From Achromobacter sp. ASV32 (GTDB lineage: Bacteria; Pseudomonadota; Gammaproteobacteria; Burkholderiales; Burkholderiaceae_B), in assembly GCF_016428805.1 (NCBI RefSeq), contig NZ_JAELTJ010000006.1, forward strand, positions 38,617 through 102,616: a stretch of 64,000 nt of DNA, read 5' to 3'. Positions 16,899-25,805 of the stretch are shown one piece after another. The translations under genes and the position numbers were made by a program. The first letter of the stretch is position 1. Each line of letters begins with the position of its first letter. The notes beneath the pieces are model-generated. The model worked only from the letters and a program-made list of their open reading frames with translations. It was not told the DNA's origin and ran no database searches.

Positions 16899-18026
16899 AT
16901 GAAGAAGCGACTCCGTTTTTACGTCCTGTGGTCTTTCCTGCTCCTCGTGCTGGCCGCGGCCGCCGCCGTCGGCGCCGCCTGGAGCTGGATGCACCGGCCC
17001 CTGCACCTGTCCGCCGACAGGATCGATTTCGTGGTGGACCCGGGCAGCAGCCCGCGCACGGTCGCGCGCGCGCTGAATGCCGCGGGCGTGCCGGTCTGGG
17101 AACCTGGTTTTGTATGGATGGCGCGCCTGTCCGAACAAGACAAGCTGATCAAGGCCGGCGGCTACCAGGCCATCAATGGCGACACGCCCTGGCTGCTGCT
17201 CGAACGCATGGCGCGCGGCGACATGACCCAGCGCCAGATCACCTTCCTGGAAGGCTGGACCTACCGCCAGATCCGCCAGGCGCTGCGTGAGAATCCCGAC
17301 GTCAAGCAGACGCTGGGCGATATCAGCGACGAGGCGCTGATGGAAAGGCTGGGCTCGGACATCAAACACCCTGAAGGCCTGTTCTTTCCCGACACCTATA
17401 TCTTCACGCCGGGCAGCACCGATTTCGACCTGCTGCGCCGCGCCTATCAGGAAGGCCAGCGCATCCTGGACGACGCCTGGTCCAAGCGCCAGGCCGACCT
17501 GCCGGTGGCCACGCCCTACGAGGCGCTGGTGCTGGCGTCCATCATCGAAAAGGAAACCGGCCATGGCCCCGAGCGCCGCCGGGTTTCGGGCGTGTTCACC
17601 AACCGCCTGAAGATCGGCATGCTGCTGCAGACCGACCCCACCGTCATCTACGGCATGGGCGATGCCTACCAGGGCCGCATCCGCAAGCGCGACCTGCAGA
17701 CCGATACGCCCTGGAATACCTATACGCGTCCGGGTCTGCCGCCCACGCCGATCGCGGCCGCGGGCCGGGCGGCATTGCTGGCGGCGGTGCAGCCCGAGCA
17801 GCACAAATTCCTGTTTTTCGTATCGCGGGGCAATGGCACCAGCGAGTTCTCGGTGAACCTGTCCGAGCACAACCGCAACGTGTCCCGCTACATCCTGGGC
17901 CAGACCCCGGCCGCCCGGCCCGCGCCCGTGCCCGCGCCGGCCAGCGCGCCCGCCGCGGCGCCGGCCCAGGCCCCCACTTCGACGCCGGATGCCGATCCGG
18001 CACCAGCACAAGGACAAGACCAATGA
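16899..18026 (+). CDS. mltG: endolytic murein transglycosylase
   Basis: The 375-residue inner-membrane protein has one N-terminal anchor (about 8-30) and a YceG domain with the catalytic Glu in [17 protein letters not shown]. It cuts nascent glycan strands to end peptidoglycan polymerisation. The last 40 residues are an unusual Pro/Ala-rich tail, probably disordered. The stop overlaps tmk (ATGA). Confidence 0.95.
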   Translation: MKKRLRFYVLWSFLLLVLAAAAAVGAAWSWMHRPLHLSADRIDFVVDPGSSPRTVARALNAAGVPVWEPGFVWMARLSEQDKLIKAGGYQAINGDTPWLLLERMARGDMTQRQITFLEGWTYRQIRQALRENPDVKQTLGDISDEALMERLGSDIKHPEGLFFPDTYIFTPGSTDFDLLRRAYQEGQRILDDAWSKRQADLPVATPYEALVLASIIEKETGHGPERRRVSGVFTNRLKIGMLLQTDPTVIYGMGDAYQGRIRKRDLQTDTPWNTYTRPGLPPTPIAAAGRAALLAAVQPEQHKFLFFVSRGNGTSEFSVNLSEHNRNVSRYILGQTPAARPAPVPAPASAPAAAPAQAPTSTPDADPAPAQGQDQ

Positions 18027-18646
18027 CCTCACGCGGACGCTTCATCACGCTGGAGGGAGTGGACGGCGCGGGCAAGAGCACGCACACGGGCTGGATCGCC
18101 GATTTCCTGCGCGGGCAGGGCCTGGACGTGGTCTCGACCCGCGAACCCGGCGGCACGCCGTTGGGCGAAAAGCTGCGCGCTCTGGTGCTGACCGATCCGA
18201 TGGGGCTGGACACCGAAACGCTGCTGATGTTTGCCGCCCGTTGCGAACACGCGCGCCAGGTCATCGAGCCCGCCCTGGCGCGCGGCGCCTGGGTGGTCTG
18301 CGACCGCTATACCGATGCCACATATGCCTATCAGGGCGGGGGGCGCGGCCTGGGGGCCGAGCGCGTGGCCACGCTGGAAACCTGGATGCAGGCCGGCCAG
18401 CCCGACCGCACCTGGCTGTTCGACGTGCCGCTGGAAGTGGCGCGGGCGCGCCTGGCCGATGCGCGCGAACCCGACCGTTTCGAGCGCGAGGGCGCGGCGT
18501 TCTTCGAACGTACCCGCGCGGCCTACCAGGCGCGCGCCGCGGCCGATCCGGGCCGCATCCGCGTGATCGATTCGACCCGCACGATTGCTGAAATCCGCGC
18601 CGACCTGGAAACCGGGCTGCGTGAGCTGGTGGCGGCGCATTCATGA
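18023..18646 (+). CDS. tmk: thymidylate kinase
   Basis: The 207-residue kinase makes dTDP from dTMP. The P-loop [10 protein letters not shown] (residues 9-18), the DR(Y/H) region [18 protein letters not shown] and the substrate motif [10 protein letters not shown] are all intact. Overlaps on both sides (mltG and holB, 4 bases each) show tight coupling. Confidence 0.97.
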   Translation: MTSRGRFITLEGVDGAGKSTHTGWIADFLRGQGLDVVSTREPGGTPLGEKLRALVLTDPMGLDTETLLMFAARCEHARQVIEPALARGAWVVCDRYTDATYAYQGGGRGLGAERVATLETWMQAGQPDRTWLFDVPLEVARARLADAREPDRFEREGAAFFERTRAAYQARAAADPGRIRVIDSTRTIAEIRADLETGLRELVAAHS

Positions 18647-19692
18647 GCGCGCCCCAGTTCCTGCCCTGGCAGATGGAAACGGCGCGGGCCTGGCTGGGCA
18701 ACCGCGACCGCTTCGCGCACGCCTGGCTGGTGCACGGCCTGGCCGGCATCGGCAAGCTCGACTTCGCCATCGCCGCCGCCGCCAGCCTGCTTTGCGAAAC
18801 GCCGCAAGACGGCCTGGCCTGCGGCCATTGCGCCGCGTGTGCCTGGTTCGCCAGCGGCAACCATCCCGACCTGCGCCGCATCCGCCCCGAAGCCGTGGCG
18901 GTCGAAGAGGGCGCGGAGGCCACGGAAAACGCCGAGGACGCCGAACCGGCCGCAGGCGCCGCCAAGAAGGCGCCGTCCAAGGAAATCCGCATCGACCAGA
19001 TCCGCTCGCTGGAATCCTGGTTCAACACCGCCACGCACCGGGGCGGCTGGCGGGTGGCGCTGCTGTATCCGGCCCACGCGCTGAACGTGGTGTCGTCCAA
19101 CGCCTTGCTCAAGGTGCTGGAAGAGCCGCCGCCGCATACCGTGTTCCTGCTGGTGGCCGACGCGCCTGACCGGCTGCTGCCGACGCTGGTGTCGCGCTGC
19201 CGCCGGCTGCCGTTGCCCGCGCCTGACGCCGACACCGCGTTGCAATGGCTGCGCGACCAGAACGTGGAGCCGGCGCGGGAATGGCTGGCTGCCGCGGGGG
19301 GCGCGCCGCTGGCCGCGCTGCGCCTGGCGCAGCAGGCCGATACCGCCTGCCCGCCCTGGCTGACGCAATTGATCGGCCCGCTCTCCAAGGGCCAGGCGCC
19401 CGACGTGGGCACGCTGGCCGAAACGCTGGAAAAAGCCGCGCCCGCCGAATGGATCGATGCGCTGCAACGGCTGTACACCGACCTGATGCTGGCCGCCGCG
19501 GGGGCGCCGGTGCGCTACTTTCCGGCGTTGGCCAGCGGTGTGGAACAGGTGGCCGGCCGCATGAACAAAGCGCGCGTGGCCGAAGCCGCGCGCTGGCTGA
19601 CGCGCCAGCGCGCGCTGGCCACGCACCCCTTGAATGCCAAGCTTTTTGCCCACGCGACCCTGCAGCGCGTGGTGCTATCCTGCCAGGCGTAA
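18643..19692 (+). CDS. holB: DNA polymerase III subunit delta prime
   Basis: The 349-residue clamp-loader subunit has an AAA+ core with the zinc knuckle CETPQ...CGHCAAC (about 50-66), and [22 protein letters not shown] followed by [13 protein letters not shown]. An Ala/Glu/Lys-rich insert (about 85-112) interrupts the AAA+ domain after the zinc module and is likely a loop. The usual PilZ gene found between holB and tatD in several proteobacteria is absent; only 58 bases separate the genes. Confidence 0.93.
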   Translation: MSAPQFLPWQMETARAWLGNRDRFAHAWLVHGLAGIGKLDFAIAAAASLLCETPQDGLACGHCAACAWFASGNHPDLRRIRPEAVAVEEGAEATENAEDAEPAAGAAKKAPSKEIRIDQIRSLESWFNTATHRGGWRVALLYPAHALNVVSSNALLKVLEEPPPHTVFLLVADAPDRLLPTLVSRCRRLPLPAPDADTALQWLRDQNVEPAREWLAAAGGAPLAALRLAQQADTACPPWLTQLIGPLSKGQAPDVGTLAETLEKAAPAEWIDALQRLYTDLMLAAAGAPVRYFPALASGVEQVAGRMNKARVAEAARWLTRQRALATHPLNAKLFAHATLQRVVLSCQA

Positions 19693-19750
19693 CCCGCCAG
19701 GCCGCCTCGGGCACGCCCAGGCGGCGGCACTGCAACCCGAACCGAATTCC

Positions 19751-20521
19751 ATGTACGTCGATTCCCACTGCCATTTGAATTTTCCCGAGCTGGCCGCCGA
19801 CCTGCCGGCCATTCTCGACCGGATGGCCGCCAACCAGGTGACCCACGCGCTGGTGGTCAGCGTCAACATGCCTGAATGGCCGGGCCTGATGTCGTTGGTC
19901 GAGCCACAGGCCAACCTGTGGGCCTCGGTGGGCGTGCACCCGGACTACGAAGACACGCCGGACCCGGCGCCCGACGAGCTGGTGCGCCTGGCCGCCCATC
20001 CCAAGGTGGTGGCCATCGGCGAAACCGGCCTTGACTACTACCGCCTGTCCGAGCCGCTGGATTGGCAGCGCGAGCGCTTTCGCCGCCACATTCGCGCCGC
20101 GCGCGACGTGGGCCTGCCGCTGATCGTGCACACGCGTGCTTCCGCCGAAGACACCGTGCGCATGCTGCGCGAAGAGGGCGCGGCCGAGGTGGGCGGGGTG
20201 ATGCACTGTTTCACCGAGACCTGGGAAGTGGCCCAGGCCGCACTGGACCAGAACTTCCATATTTCGCTGTCGGGGATCGTCACGTTCAAGAACGCGCACG
20301 TGGTGCACGAGGTCGCTGCCAAGGTGCCGCTGGACCGCCTGCTGATCGAAACCGATTCTCCCTATCTGGCGCCGGTGCCGTACCGCGGCAAGATCAACGA
20401 TCCGTCCAAGGTCATTCACGTGGCCGAGAAAATCGCCGATCTGAAGGGCATCAGCGTGGCGGAAGTGGCACGCGCCTCGACGGAAAATTTCTTTAATCTT
20501 TTCAATAAGATAAAGAGATAA
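19751..20521 (+). CDS. tatD: TatD-family metal-dependent DNase
   Basis: The 256-residue TIM-barrel hydrolase opens with the metal ligands DSHCHLN and has GETGLDYY, MHCFTET and ETDSPYLAPVPYRG. Family members are 3'-5' exonucleases and D-aminoacyl-tRNA or DNA repair factors. Its last codons (FFNLFNKIKR) use AAT, ATA and AGA, unlike the rest of the GC-rich gene, as the sequence enters an AT-rich island. Confidence 0.93.
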   Translation: MYVDSHCHLNFPELAADLPAILDRMAANQVTHALVVSVNMPEWPGLMSLVEPQANLWASVGVHPDYEDTPDPAPDELVRLAAHPKVVAIGETGLDYYRLSEPLDWQRERFRRHIRAARDVGLPLIVHTRASAEDTVRMLREEGAAEVGGVMHCFTETWEVAQAALDQNFHISLSGIVTFKNAHVVHEVAAKVPLDRLLIETDSPYLAPVPYRGKINDPSKVIHVAEKIADLKGISVAEVARASTENFFNLFNKIKR

Positions 20522-20555
20522 TTTAATTTTAATTATTTAAAGTAATTTCTTAGGA
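20500..20555. other. AT-rich island carrying the ankyrin gene promoter region
   Basis: About 55 bases composed mostly of A and T cover the end of tatD and the space before the ankyrin gene, in a region of about 67% G+C. Runs such as TTTAATTTTAATTATTTAAA could provide an UP-element or promoter; no single -35/-10 pair stands out. Confidence 0.4.
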
Positions 20556-20560
20556 TAGCC

Positions 20561-21457
20561 ATGGCCGCTCCTTCCGCATTGTCCCGTCGCCGCCTTGTCT
20601 CGCACTGCCGGGGCGCCTTGCTGGCGTTGTGCGTCGTGCTGTCGGCGCCGGTGGCGCAGGCGGCCAATCCGGGCGATTGGTGGATCTACGTCGCCAACGA
20701 TTATCCGGACGACATCAAGGACCTGCTGGCCCACGGCGCGGACCCCAACGTGCGCTACAAGAACGGCCAGCCCGCGTTGATGCGGGCGGTGGTGGACGGC
20801 GCCTGGAAGGTATTCGACGTACTGGCGGCGGATCCGCGCACCGACGTGAACGCCGAGAACCCGGCGGGCGAGACGCCGCTGATGTACCTGGCTATCGCCG
20901 GCCAGACCGACCGTGCGCGCAGCCTGATGGCGCGCGGCGCCCAGGTCAACCGCCTGGGCTGGACGCCGCTGCATTACGCCGCCTCCAAGGGCCAGATGGC
21001 CATGGCCCGGCTGCTGCTCGATAACCAGGCCATGGTCAACGCGCCTGCGCCCAACGGCGAAACGCCCCTGATGATGGCGGCGCTGTCGGGCAACAAGCCA
21101 ATGGTGGATCTGCTGCTCAAGGCGGGCGCCGACATCACCACCCGCGACACCAAGGACCAGACCGCAGCGGATTGGGCGCGCACGGGCAAGTCGACCGCGC
21201 TGGCGGCCGAGCTGCAGAAAATGATCGCCCAGCAGGACGCGGCCAAGCAGGCCCGTCGCGCCAGCGCGCCGGCCGAGCCTGAACCGGACCCGGCCGACGC
21301 GACGGCCCCGCAGGACACCGCGCCGGCAGTCACGCCGCCCGCCGTGGCGCAGCCCGCGCCGGGCAGCGCCAGCTCCAAGGCCGCGCCGGATACGTCCAAC
21401 GTGGGCGGTGTATCGGGGGTGCGCCTGAACAACTACGACACCCCCGCGTCGCCCTGA
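20561..21457 (+). CDS. exported ankyrin-repeat protein
   Basis: The 298-residue protein has a Sec signal peptide (cleavage after VAQA, about residue 31), then four to five ankyrin repeats (about 45-215; GWTPLHYAASKGQMAMARLLL, NGETPLMMAALSGNKPMVDLLL) and a Pro/Ala-rich tail. A periplasmic protein-binding role is expected; periplasmic ankyrin proteins of proteobacteria are often linked to oxidative stress, but no catalase is adjacent here. Confidence 0.88.
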   Translation: MAAPSALSRRRLVSHCRGALLALCVVLSAPVAQAANPGDWWIYVANDYPDDIKDLLAHGADPNVRYKNGQPALMRAVVDGAWKVFDVLAADPRTDVNAENPAGETPLMYLAIAGQTDRARSLMARGAQVNRLGWTPLHYAASKGQMAMARLLLDNQAMVNAPAPNGETPLMMAALSGNKPMVDLLLKAGADITTRDTKDQTAADWARTGKSTALAAELQKMIAQQDAAKQARRASAPAEPEPDPADATAPQDTAPAVTPPAVAQPAPGSASSKAAPDTSNVGGVSGVRLNNYDTPASP

Positions 21458-21499
21458 GGCGCCACCCGGCCCGCCGCGGGCTTGCATGTCGATTTCCCC

Positions 21500-21524
21500 A
21501 ACCCGCCGCCTGGCGGGTTTTTTC
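21500..21524 (+). terminator. rho-independent terminator of the ankyrin gene
   Basis: AACCCGCC (21500-21507) and GGCGGGTT (21512-21519) form an 8-bp stem with a 4-base loop, and the T-run continues to 21523. Confidence 0.88.
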
Positions 21525-21634
21525 TTGGCCTGTGCCAGGGCAGGCCGCTGCACGCAGGCAAGGCGGCGCCCGAAGCGGATCGGCGGCCCTGGGTGCCGAT
21601 TTTTTGGGTCCCAGGTTCGGGGTTTTCCCTGTTA

Positions 21635-21653
21635 ATTCCCATTTGGTGGGAAT
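21635..21653. promoter_or_regulatory. candidate IclR operator
   Basis: ATTCCCA (21635-21641) and TGGGAAT (21647-21653) are perfect 7-base inverted arms around TTTGG, 67 bases before the IclR start. The form resembles IclR-family palindromes (GGAAT...ATTCC). Likely an autoregulatory site. Confidence 0.5.
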
Positions 21654-21719
21654 AATTTAATGCTTTGAAACCATAAATTGATAATCTGCGCCTCATCACT
21701 GCTGGGGAGCACGTTTTTC

Positions 21720-22460
21720 ATGTCGGATCAGTCGGTTGGAGCGGGCGCGGATCGCGTCCTCTATGTGTTGGCCACCTTGGCCCGGCACGACGGCCCCTTG
21801 AGCATCGCCGCGCTGGCAGAGAAGACCGGCCTGGCCCAGAGCACGCTGTACCGCCAGGTAGGGCTGCTCAAGCGTTGGGGCTTCGTTGCCGAGCACGAGG
21901 GCGAATACGGCCCCGGTCCGTTGTGCGTGCAACTGGCGTGGGGGTTTGACCAGTCTTCCTTCCTGATCCACGAAGCGCAGCCGGACATGGCGGCACTGGC
22001 AGCGGCCTCCGGCGAGACCATCGGCCTGCTGGTGGCCGTCAAGGACCAGGCGGTATGCCTGGACATGGTCGAAAGCCAGCATCCGCTGCGCTGTTCCTTT
22101 ACCAAGGGCCGCGGCCTGCCGCTGGCGCGTGGCGCCTCGGCCAAGTCGCTGCTGGCCTTCATGCCGGCCGCGCGCCTGCAGACGGCGCTGACGTTGCTGG
22201 CCAAAGAGGCTGGCGTGGACCCCGGCCGGCTGTCCGGCGAACTGGATGCCATCCGCGCGCAGGGCTATGCCGTTACCGACAGCGAAGTGGATGCCGGCGT
22301 CTGGGGCGTCAGCGTGCCGATCTTCCAACGCCCGAACCAGGCGGTGGCCTCGATTACGTTGATGGCTCCGTCTACCCGCGCCGGCCAGCGGCCCCAGGCT
22401 TTCATCGATCTGACCGTTGCCGCGGCCCGCCGCATCTCCGCCAGGTTGCAGGCGCACTGA
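21720..22460 (+). CDS. IclR-family transcriptional regulator
   Basis: The 246-residue protein has an N-terminal winged helix (LSIAALAEKTGLAQSTLYRQVGLL split, about 25-60) and an IclR effector domain with GRGLPLARGASAKSLLAF. ATG 21720 is chosen over an earlier in-frame ATG at 21678, as it starts just before the HTH. It precedes the ABC importer by 120 bases in the same direction and is the likely regulator of it; effector unknown. Confidence 0.9.
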   Translation: MSDQSVGAGADRVLYVLATLARHDGPLSIAALAEKTGLAQSTLYRQVGLLKRWGFVAEHEGEYGPGPLCVQLAWGFDQSSFLIHEAQPDMAALAAASGETIGLLVAVKDQAVCLDMVESQHPLRCSFTKGRGLPLARGASAKSLLAFMPAARLQTALTLLAKEAGVDPGRLSGELDAIRAQGYAVTDSEVDAGVWGVSVPIFQRPNQAVASITLMAPSTRAGQRPQAFIDLTVAAARRISARLQAH

Positions 22461-22580
22461 CGCCCCTTATTTCCGGATGCTTCGCTGTCCCCGCCATTCC
22501 CGCCTCATCTCTAGACGCCGCTGGCTTTACGCCGTACCGATCGCCGTATCCCTATCCACATATTCCTTTTAGGACCCGCC

Positions 22581-23324
22581 ATGATCAATCGCCGCACATT
22601 GCTGACCGCCGCCCTGACGCTGGGCCTGGCCTGGAGCGCAGGCTCCGCGCATGCCCAGGAAACCATCCGCGCCGTGACCGACGCCACTTTCCCGCCCATG
22701 GAGTTCGTCAAGGACGGCAAGCGCACGGGTTTCGACATTGATTTGGTCGAGGCCCTGGCCGCCGCCATGGGCAAGAAGGTCGAATGGATCGACATCGACT
22801 TCAAGGGCCTGATTCCCGCCCTGCAGGCCGGCCGCGCCGACATCGCCGTGTCCGCCATCTACATCACGCCCGAGCGCAGCAAGGTGGTGGACTTCACCGA
22901 CCCGTACTACGCCGGCGGCCTGGTCGTGCTGACCAAGAAGGGCGGCGGCATCAAGGGCCTGAAGGACCTGGACGGCCGCAAGGTGTCGGTGCAGGTCGGC
23001 ACCAAGTCGGTCAACTACCTGAAGGAACACTTCCCGGCGGTGCAGCGCGTGGAAGTCGAGAAGAACCAGGAGATGTTCAACCTGGTGCAGATCGGCCGCG
23101 CCGACGCCGCGGTGACGGGCAAGCCCGCCGCCAAGCTGTTCGCGCAGAGCACGACCGACCTGACCGTGCTGGACGAGCAGGTCACTACCGAGGACTACGG
23201 CATCGCCGTGCCCAAGAACAAGCCCGAGCTGACCCGCGGCCTGAATGAGGCGCTCAAGAAGATCAAGGCCGACGGCAGCTACCAGGCCATCGTCAACAAG
23301 TGGTTCGAGGCGCCCGCGAAATGA
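22581..23324 (+). CDS. ABC transporter periplasmic amino-acid-binding protein
   Basis: The 247-residue family 3 solute-binding protein has a signal peptide (cleavage after SAHA, about 23) and the family signature GFDIDLVEALAAAMGKK. The binding site is of the polar amino acid type. Overlapping genes for permease, ATPase and formimidoylglutamase suggest histidine, formimidoylglutamate, glutamate or a related amidine as ligand. AGGA lies about 10 bases upstream of the ATG. Confidence 0.92.
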   Translation: MINRRTLLTAALTLGLAWSAGSAHAQETIRAVTDATFPPMEFVKDGKRTGFDIDLVEALAAAMGKKVEWIDIDFKGLIPALQAGRADIAVSAIYITPERSKVVDFTDPYYAGGLVVLTKKGGGIKGLKDLDGRKVSVQVGTKSVNYLKEHFPAVQRVEVEKNQEMFNLVQIGRADAAVTGKPAAKLFAQSTTDLTVLDEQVTTEDYGIAVPKNKPELTRGLNEALKKIKADGSYQAIVNKWFEAPAK

Positions 23325-23989
23325 ATCTGGACTTCGCCCCTGTTTTCGCCGACTACGACTCGCTGCTGCGCGGCGCACTGGTCACCATCGAGGTGACCGC
23401 CGGCGCGCTGCTGCTGGGCTGCGTCATCGGCCTGCTGGTCGGCGTGGGCCGGCTCAACCCGCAACGGCGCATCATCTACAACCTGTGCAGCACGTATCTG
23501 CTGTTCTTTCGCGGCACGCCCCTGCTGGTGCAGCTGTTCATCTGGTTCTTCGGCCTGCCGCAATTCGGCGTGACGCTGCCCGCGTTCGCCTGCGGCGTGC
23601 TGGGGCTGGGCATGTATTCCGGCGCCTACGTGTCGGAAATCGTGCGCGGCGCGATCCAGTCGGTGGATCGCGGCCAGACCGAGGCGGCCCGGTCGCTGGG
23701 CATGTCGTCGGGCCAGGCCATGCGCATCATCATCCTGCCGCAAGCGGTGGTGCGCATGATTCCGCCGCTGGGCAACGAGTTCATCGCGTTGATCAAGAAT
23801 TCCGCGCTGGTGTCGCTGTTGACCATCCACGACCTGATGCATGAAGGGCAGAAAATCATCAGCGTGTCGTACCGCTCGCTGGAAACCTATCTGGTGGTGG
23901 CACTGATCTATCTGGTCCTGACCACGGTTGCCATGGTGATTCTGCGCCATGTCGAACAACGCTTGCGCGCCGGAGGGATGGTGCAATGA
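23321..23989 (+). CDS. ABC transporter amino-acid permease
   Basis: The 222-residue HisM-type inner-membrane subunit has about five helices and the EAA loop [24 protein letters not shown] that contacts the ATPase (split, about 126-150). Only one permease gene is present, so the transporter must be a homodimer in the membrane. ATGA overlaps with both neighbours show a tightly coupled operon. Confidence 0.93.
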   Translation: MNLDFAPVFADYDSLLRGALVTIEVTAGALLLGCVIGLLVGVGRLNPQRRIIYNLCSTYLLFFRGTPLLVQLFIWFFGLPQFGVTLPAFACGVLGLGMYSGAYVSEIVRGAIQSVDRGQTEAARSLGMSSGQAMRIIILPQAVVRMIPPLGNEFIALIKNSALVSLLTIHDLMHEGQKIISVSYRSLETYLVVALIYLVLTTVAMVILRHVEQRLRAGGMVQ

Positions 23990-24768
23990 ACTTCGGAACC
24001 CCGAAAGAAATGATCCGCATCCGCGGCCTGGAAAAATCCTACGGCGACCACGCCGTGCTGCGCGGCATCGACTTCGATGTGCTGCCCTCGCAGGTGGTGG
24101 TGGTGATCGGGCCCAGCGGGTCGGGCAAGAGCACCTTGCTGCGCTGCTGCAACGGGCTGGAAGTGGCTCAGGGCGGTACCGTGGAGATCTGCGGCCAGAC
24201 GCTGCAGGACCAGGGGCAAATGCTGCCCGAAACCCAGTTGAACCAGCTGCGCATGCAGGTAGGCATGGTGTTCCAGGGCTTCAATCTGTTCCCGCACCTG
24301 TCCGTGCTGGACAACGTCACGGTCGGGCCGCGCAAGCTGCGCGGCATGGGCCGGGACGAAGCCAACGCGCTGGCCGCGGACCTGCTCAACAAGGTCGGCC
24401 TGTCGCAGAAGATGTCGGCCATGCCGGCCAGCCTGTCGGGCGGCCAGAAACAGCGCGTGGCGATCGCCCGCGCGCTGGCGATGCAGCCCAAGGTCATGCT
24501 GTTCGACGAGCCGACCTCGGCGCTGGACCCCGAGCTGGTGGGCGAAGTGCTGCAGGTCATGAAGCTGCTGGCCCGCGAGGGCATGACCATGATGGTCGTC
24601 ACGCATGAAATGGGTTTTGCCCGTGACGTGGCCGACGTGGTGGCCGTGATGGACGGCGGCGTGATCCTGGAATCGGGCCCGCCCGAGGTCATCTTCAGCC
24701 AGCCGCGCGAGGCCCGTACCCGCGAATTCCTGCAGGCGGTGCTGAGCGCAGGACAGGGGGCGGCATGA
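23986..24768 (+). CDS. ABC transporter ATP-binding subunit
   Basis: The 260-residue GlnQ/HisP-type ATPase has Walker [10 protein letters not shown], signature [16 protein letters not shown], Walker [15 protein letters not shown] and the H-loop VTHEMGFA, all intact. It overlaps the permease and the hutG-like gene by 4 bases each. Confidence 0.95.
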   Translation: MNFGTPKEMIRIRGLEKSYGDHAVLRGIDFDVLPSQVVVVIGPSGSGKSTLLRCCNGLEVAQGGTVEICGQTLQDQGQMLPETQLNQLRMQVGMVFQGFNLFPHLSVLDNVTVGPRKLRGMGRDEANALAADLLNKVGLSQKMSAMPASLSGGQKQRVAIARALAMQPKVMLFDEPTSALDPELVGEVLQVMKLLAREGMTMMVVTHEMGFARDVADVVAVMDGGVILESGPPEVIFSQPREARTREFLQAVLSAGQGAA

Positions 24769-25715
24769 CGGCGGCGCAACTGGACAAGCGCCTGTGGACC
24801 GCGCGCGACGACAGCGCCGAGCGCGGCGACACACGCCGCCTGGCGCATATCGTCGAGCCCGCGGCGGGGCAGGTTGCCGCCAAGGGTGAGGCCGTGATCC
24901 TGGGCTTTGCCTGCGATGCGGGCGTGGCCCGCAACCAGGGCCGCATCGGCGCGGCGGCCGGCCCGGCCGGCATCCGCAAATTCATGGCCGGCTTGCCGGC
25001 GCATGGCTTGACCCGTCTGCTGGACGCGGGCGACGTGGCTTGCGAAGGCGACCAGCTGGAAGACGCGCAGGAGCGCCTGGGCCTGGCGGTGGCCGATCTG
25101 CTGCAGCAGGGCGCCCGTCCGGTAGTGCTGGGCGGCGGCCATGAAATCGCCTGGGGCAGCTTTCAGGGGCTGGCGCGCTGGCTCGCGGGCCACGAAGACG
25201 CCGGCCCTGTGCTGGTGCTGAATCTGGATGCGCACTTCGACCTGCGCACCGGCCGCCCGGGCAGCTCGGGCACGCCGTTCGACCAGATCGCGCACTACTG
25301 CGAGGCGCAGGGCCTGGCGTTTCAATACGCCTGCCTGGGCGTGTCGCGGCTGGCCAATACGCCGGCGCTGTACGCGCGGGCGGCCGAGGTCGGCGCCATC
25401 TGGGTGGAAGACCGGGACATGCAGGAGCGCCACCTCGAGGCGCGCCTGGCCAACGTCGACGCCTTGCTGGCGCGCGCGCGCCACGTGTACCTGACCATCG
25501 ACCTGGACGTGTTGCCCGCGGCGGTCATGCCGGGGGTGTCGGCGCCCGCGCCCTATGGCGTGCCGATGGCGGTGATCGAAGAGATCGTGCTGCGGGTCAA
25601 GGCCAGCGGCAAGCTGCGCCTGGCCGACCTGGCCGAGTTCAATCCGCGTTTCGACGTGGATGGGCATGGCGCCCGCGCGGCGGCGCGGCTGGCCTGGCAG
25701 CTCGTATCGGCCTGA
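24765..25715 (+). CDS. hutG: formimidoylglutamase (ureohydrolase family)
   Basis: The 316-residue arginase-fold enzyme has the dimanganese ligands [18 protein letters not shown] and TIDLDVLP. The residues [11 protein letters not shown] and SSGTPFDQI are those of HutG rather than arginase, predicting hydrolysis of N-formimidoyl-L-glutamate to glutamate and formamide. No hutH, hutU or hutI is near. Coupling to an importer by a 4-base overlap suggests the substrate, or histidine, comes from outside. Another amidino or guanidino compound is possible. Confidence 0.85.
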   Translation: MTAAQLDKRLWTARDDSAERGDTRRLAHIVEPAAGQVAAKGEAVILGFACDAGVARNQGRIGAAAGPAGIRKFMAGLPAHGLTRLLDAGDVACEGDQLEDAQERLGLAVADLLQQGARPVVLGGGHEIAWGSFQGLARWLAGHEDAGPVLVLNLDAHFDLRTGRPGSSGTPFDQIAHYCEAQGLAFQYACLGVSRLANTPALYARAAEVGAIWVEDRDMQERHLEARLANVDALLARARHVYLTIDLDVLPAAVMPGVSAPAPYGVPMAVIEEIVLRVKASGKLRLADLAEFNPRFDVDGHGARAAARLAWQLVSA

Positions 25716-25757
25716 TGCGCGGCGCCCCGGCCGGGATGGCCAGGGCAGTCAACGCAC

Positions 25758-25788
25758 AAAAAAACCGGCCCGCGATATGCGGGCCGGT
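25758..25788 (-). terminator. terminator of the flavoprotein oxidase gene
   Basis: ACCGGCCCGC (25764-25773) and GCGGGCCGGT (25779-25788) form a perfect 10-bp stem with a 5-base loop. The A-run at 25758-25764 gives the U-run on the minus strand. It lies between convergent genes and may also stop the hutG transcript less efficiently. Confidence 0.85.
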
Positions 25789-25805
25789 GGGTCTTGCGAG
25801 AGCGG

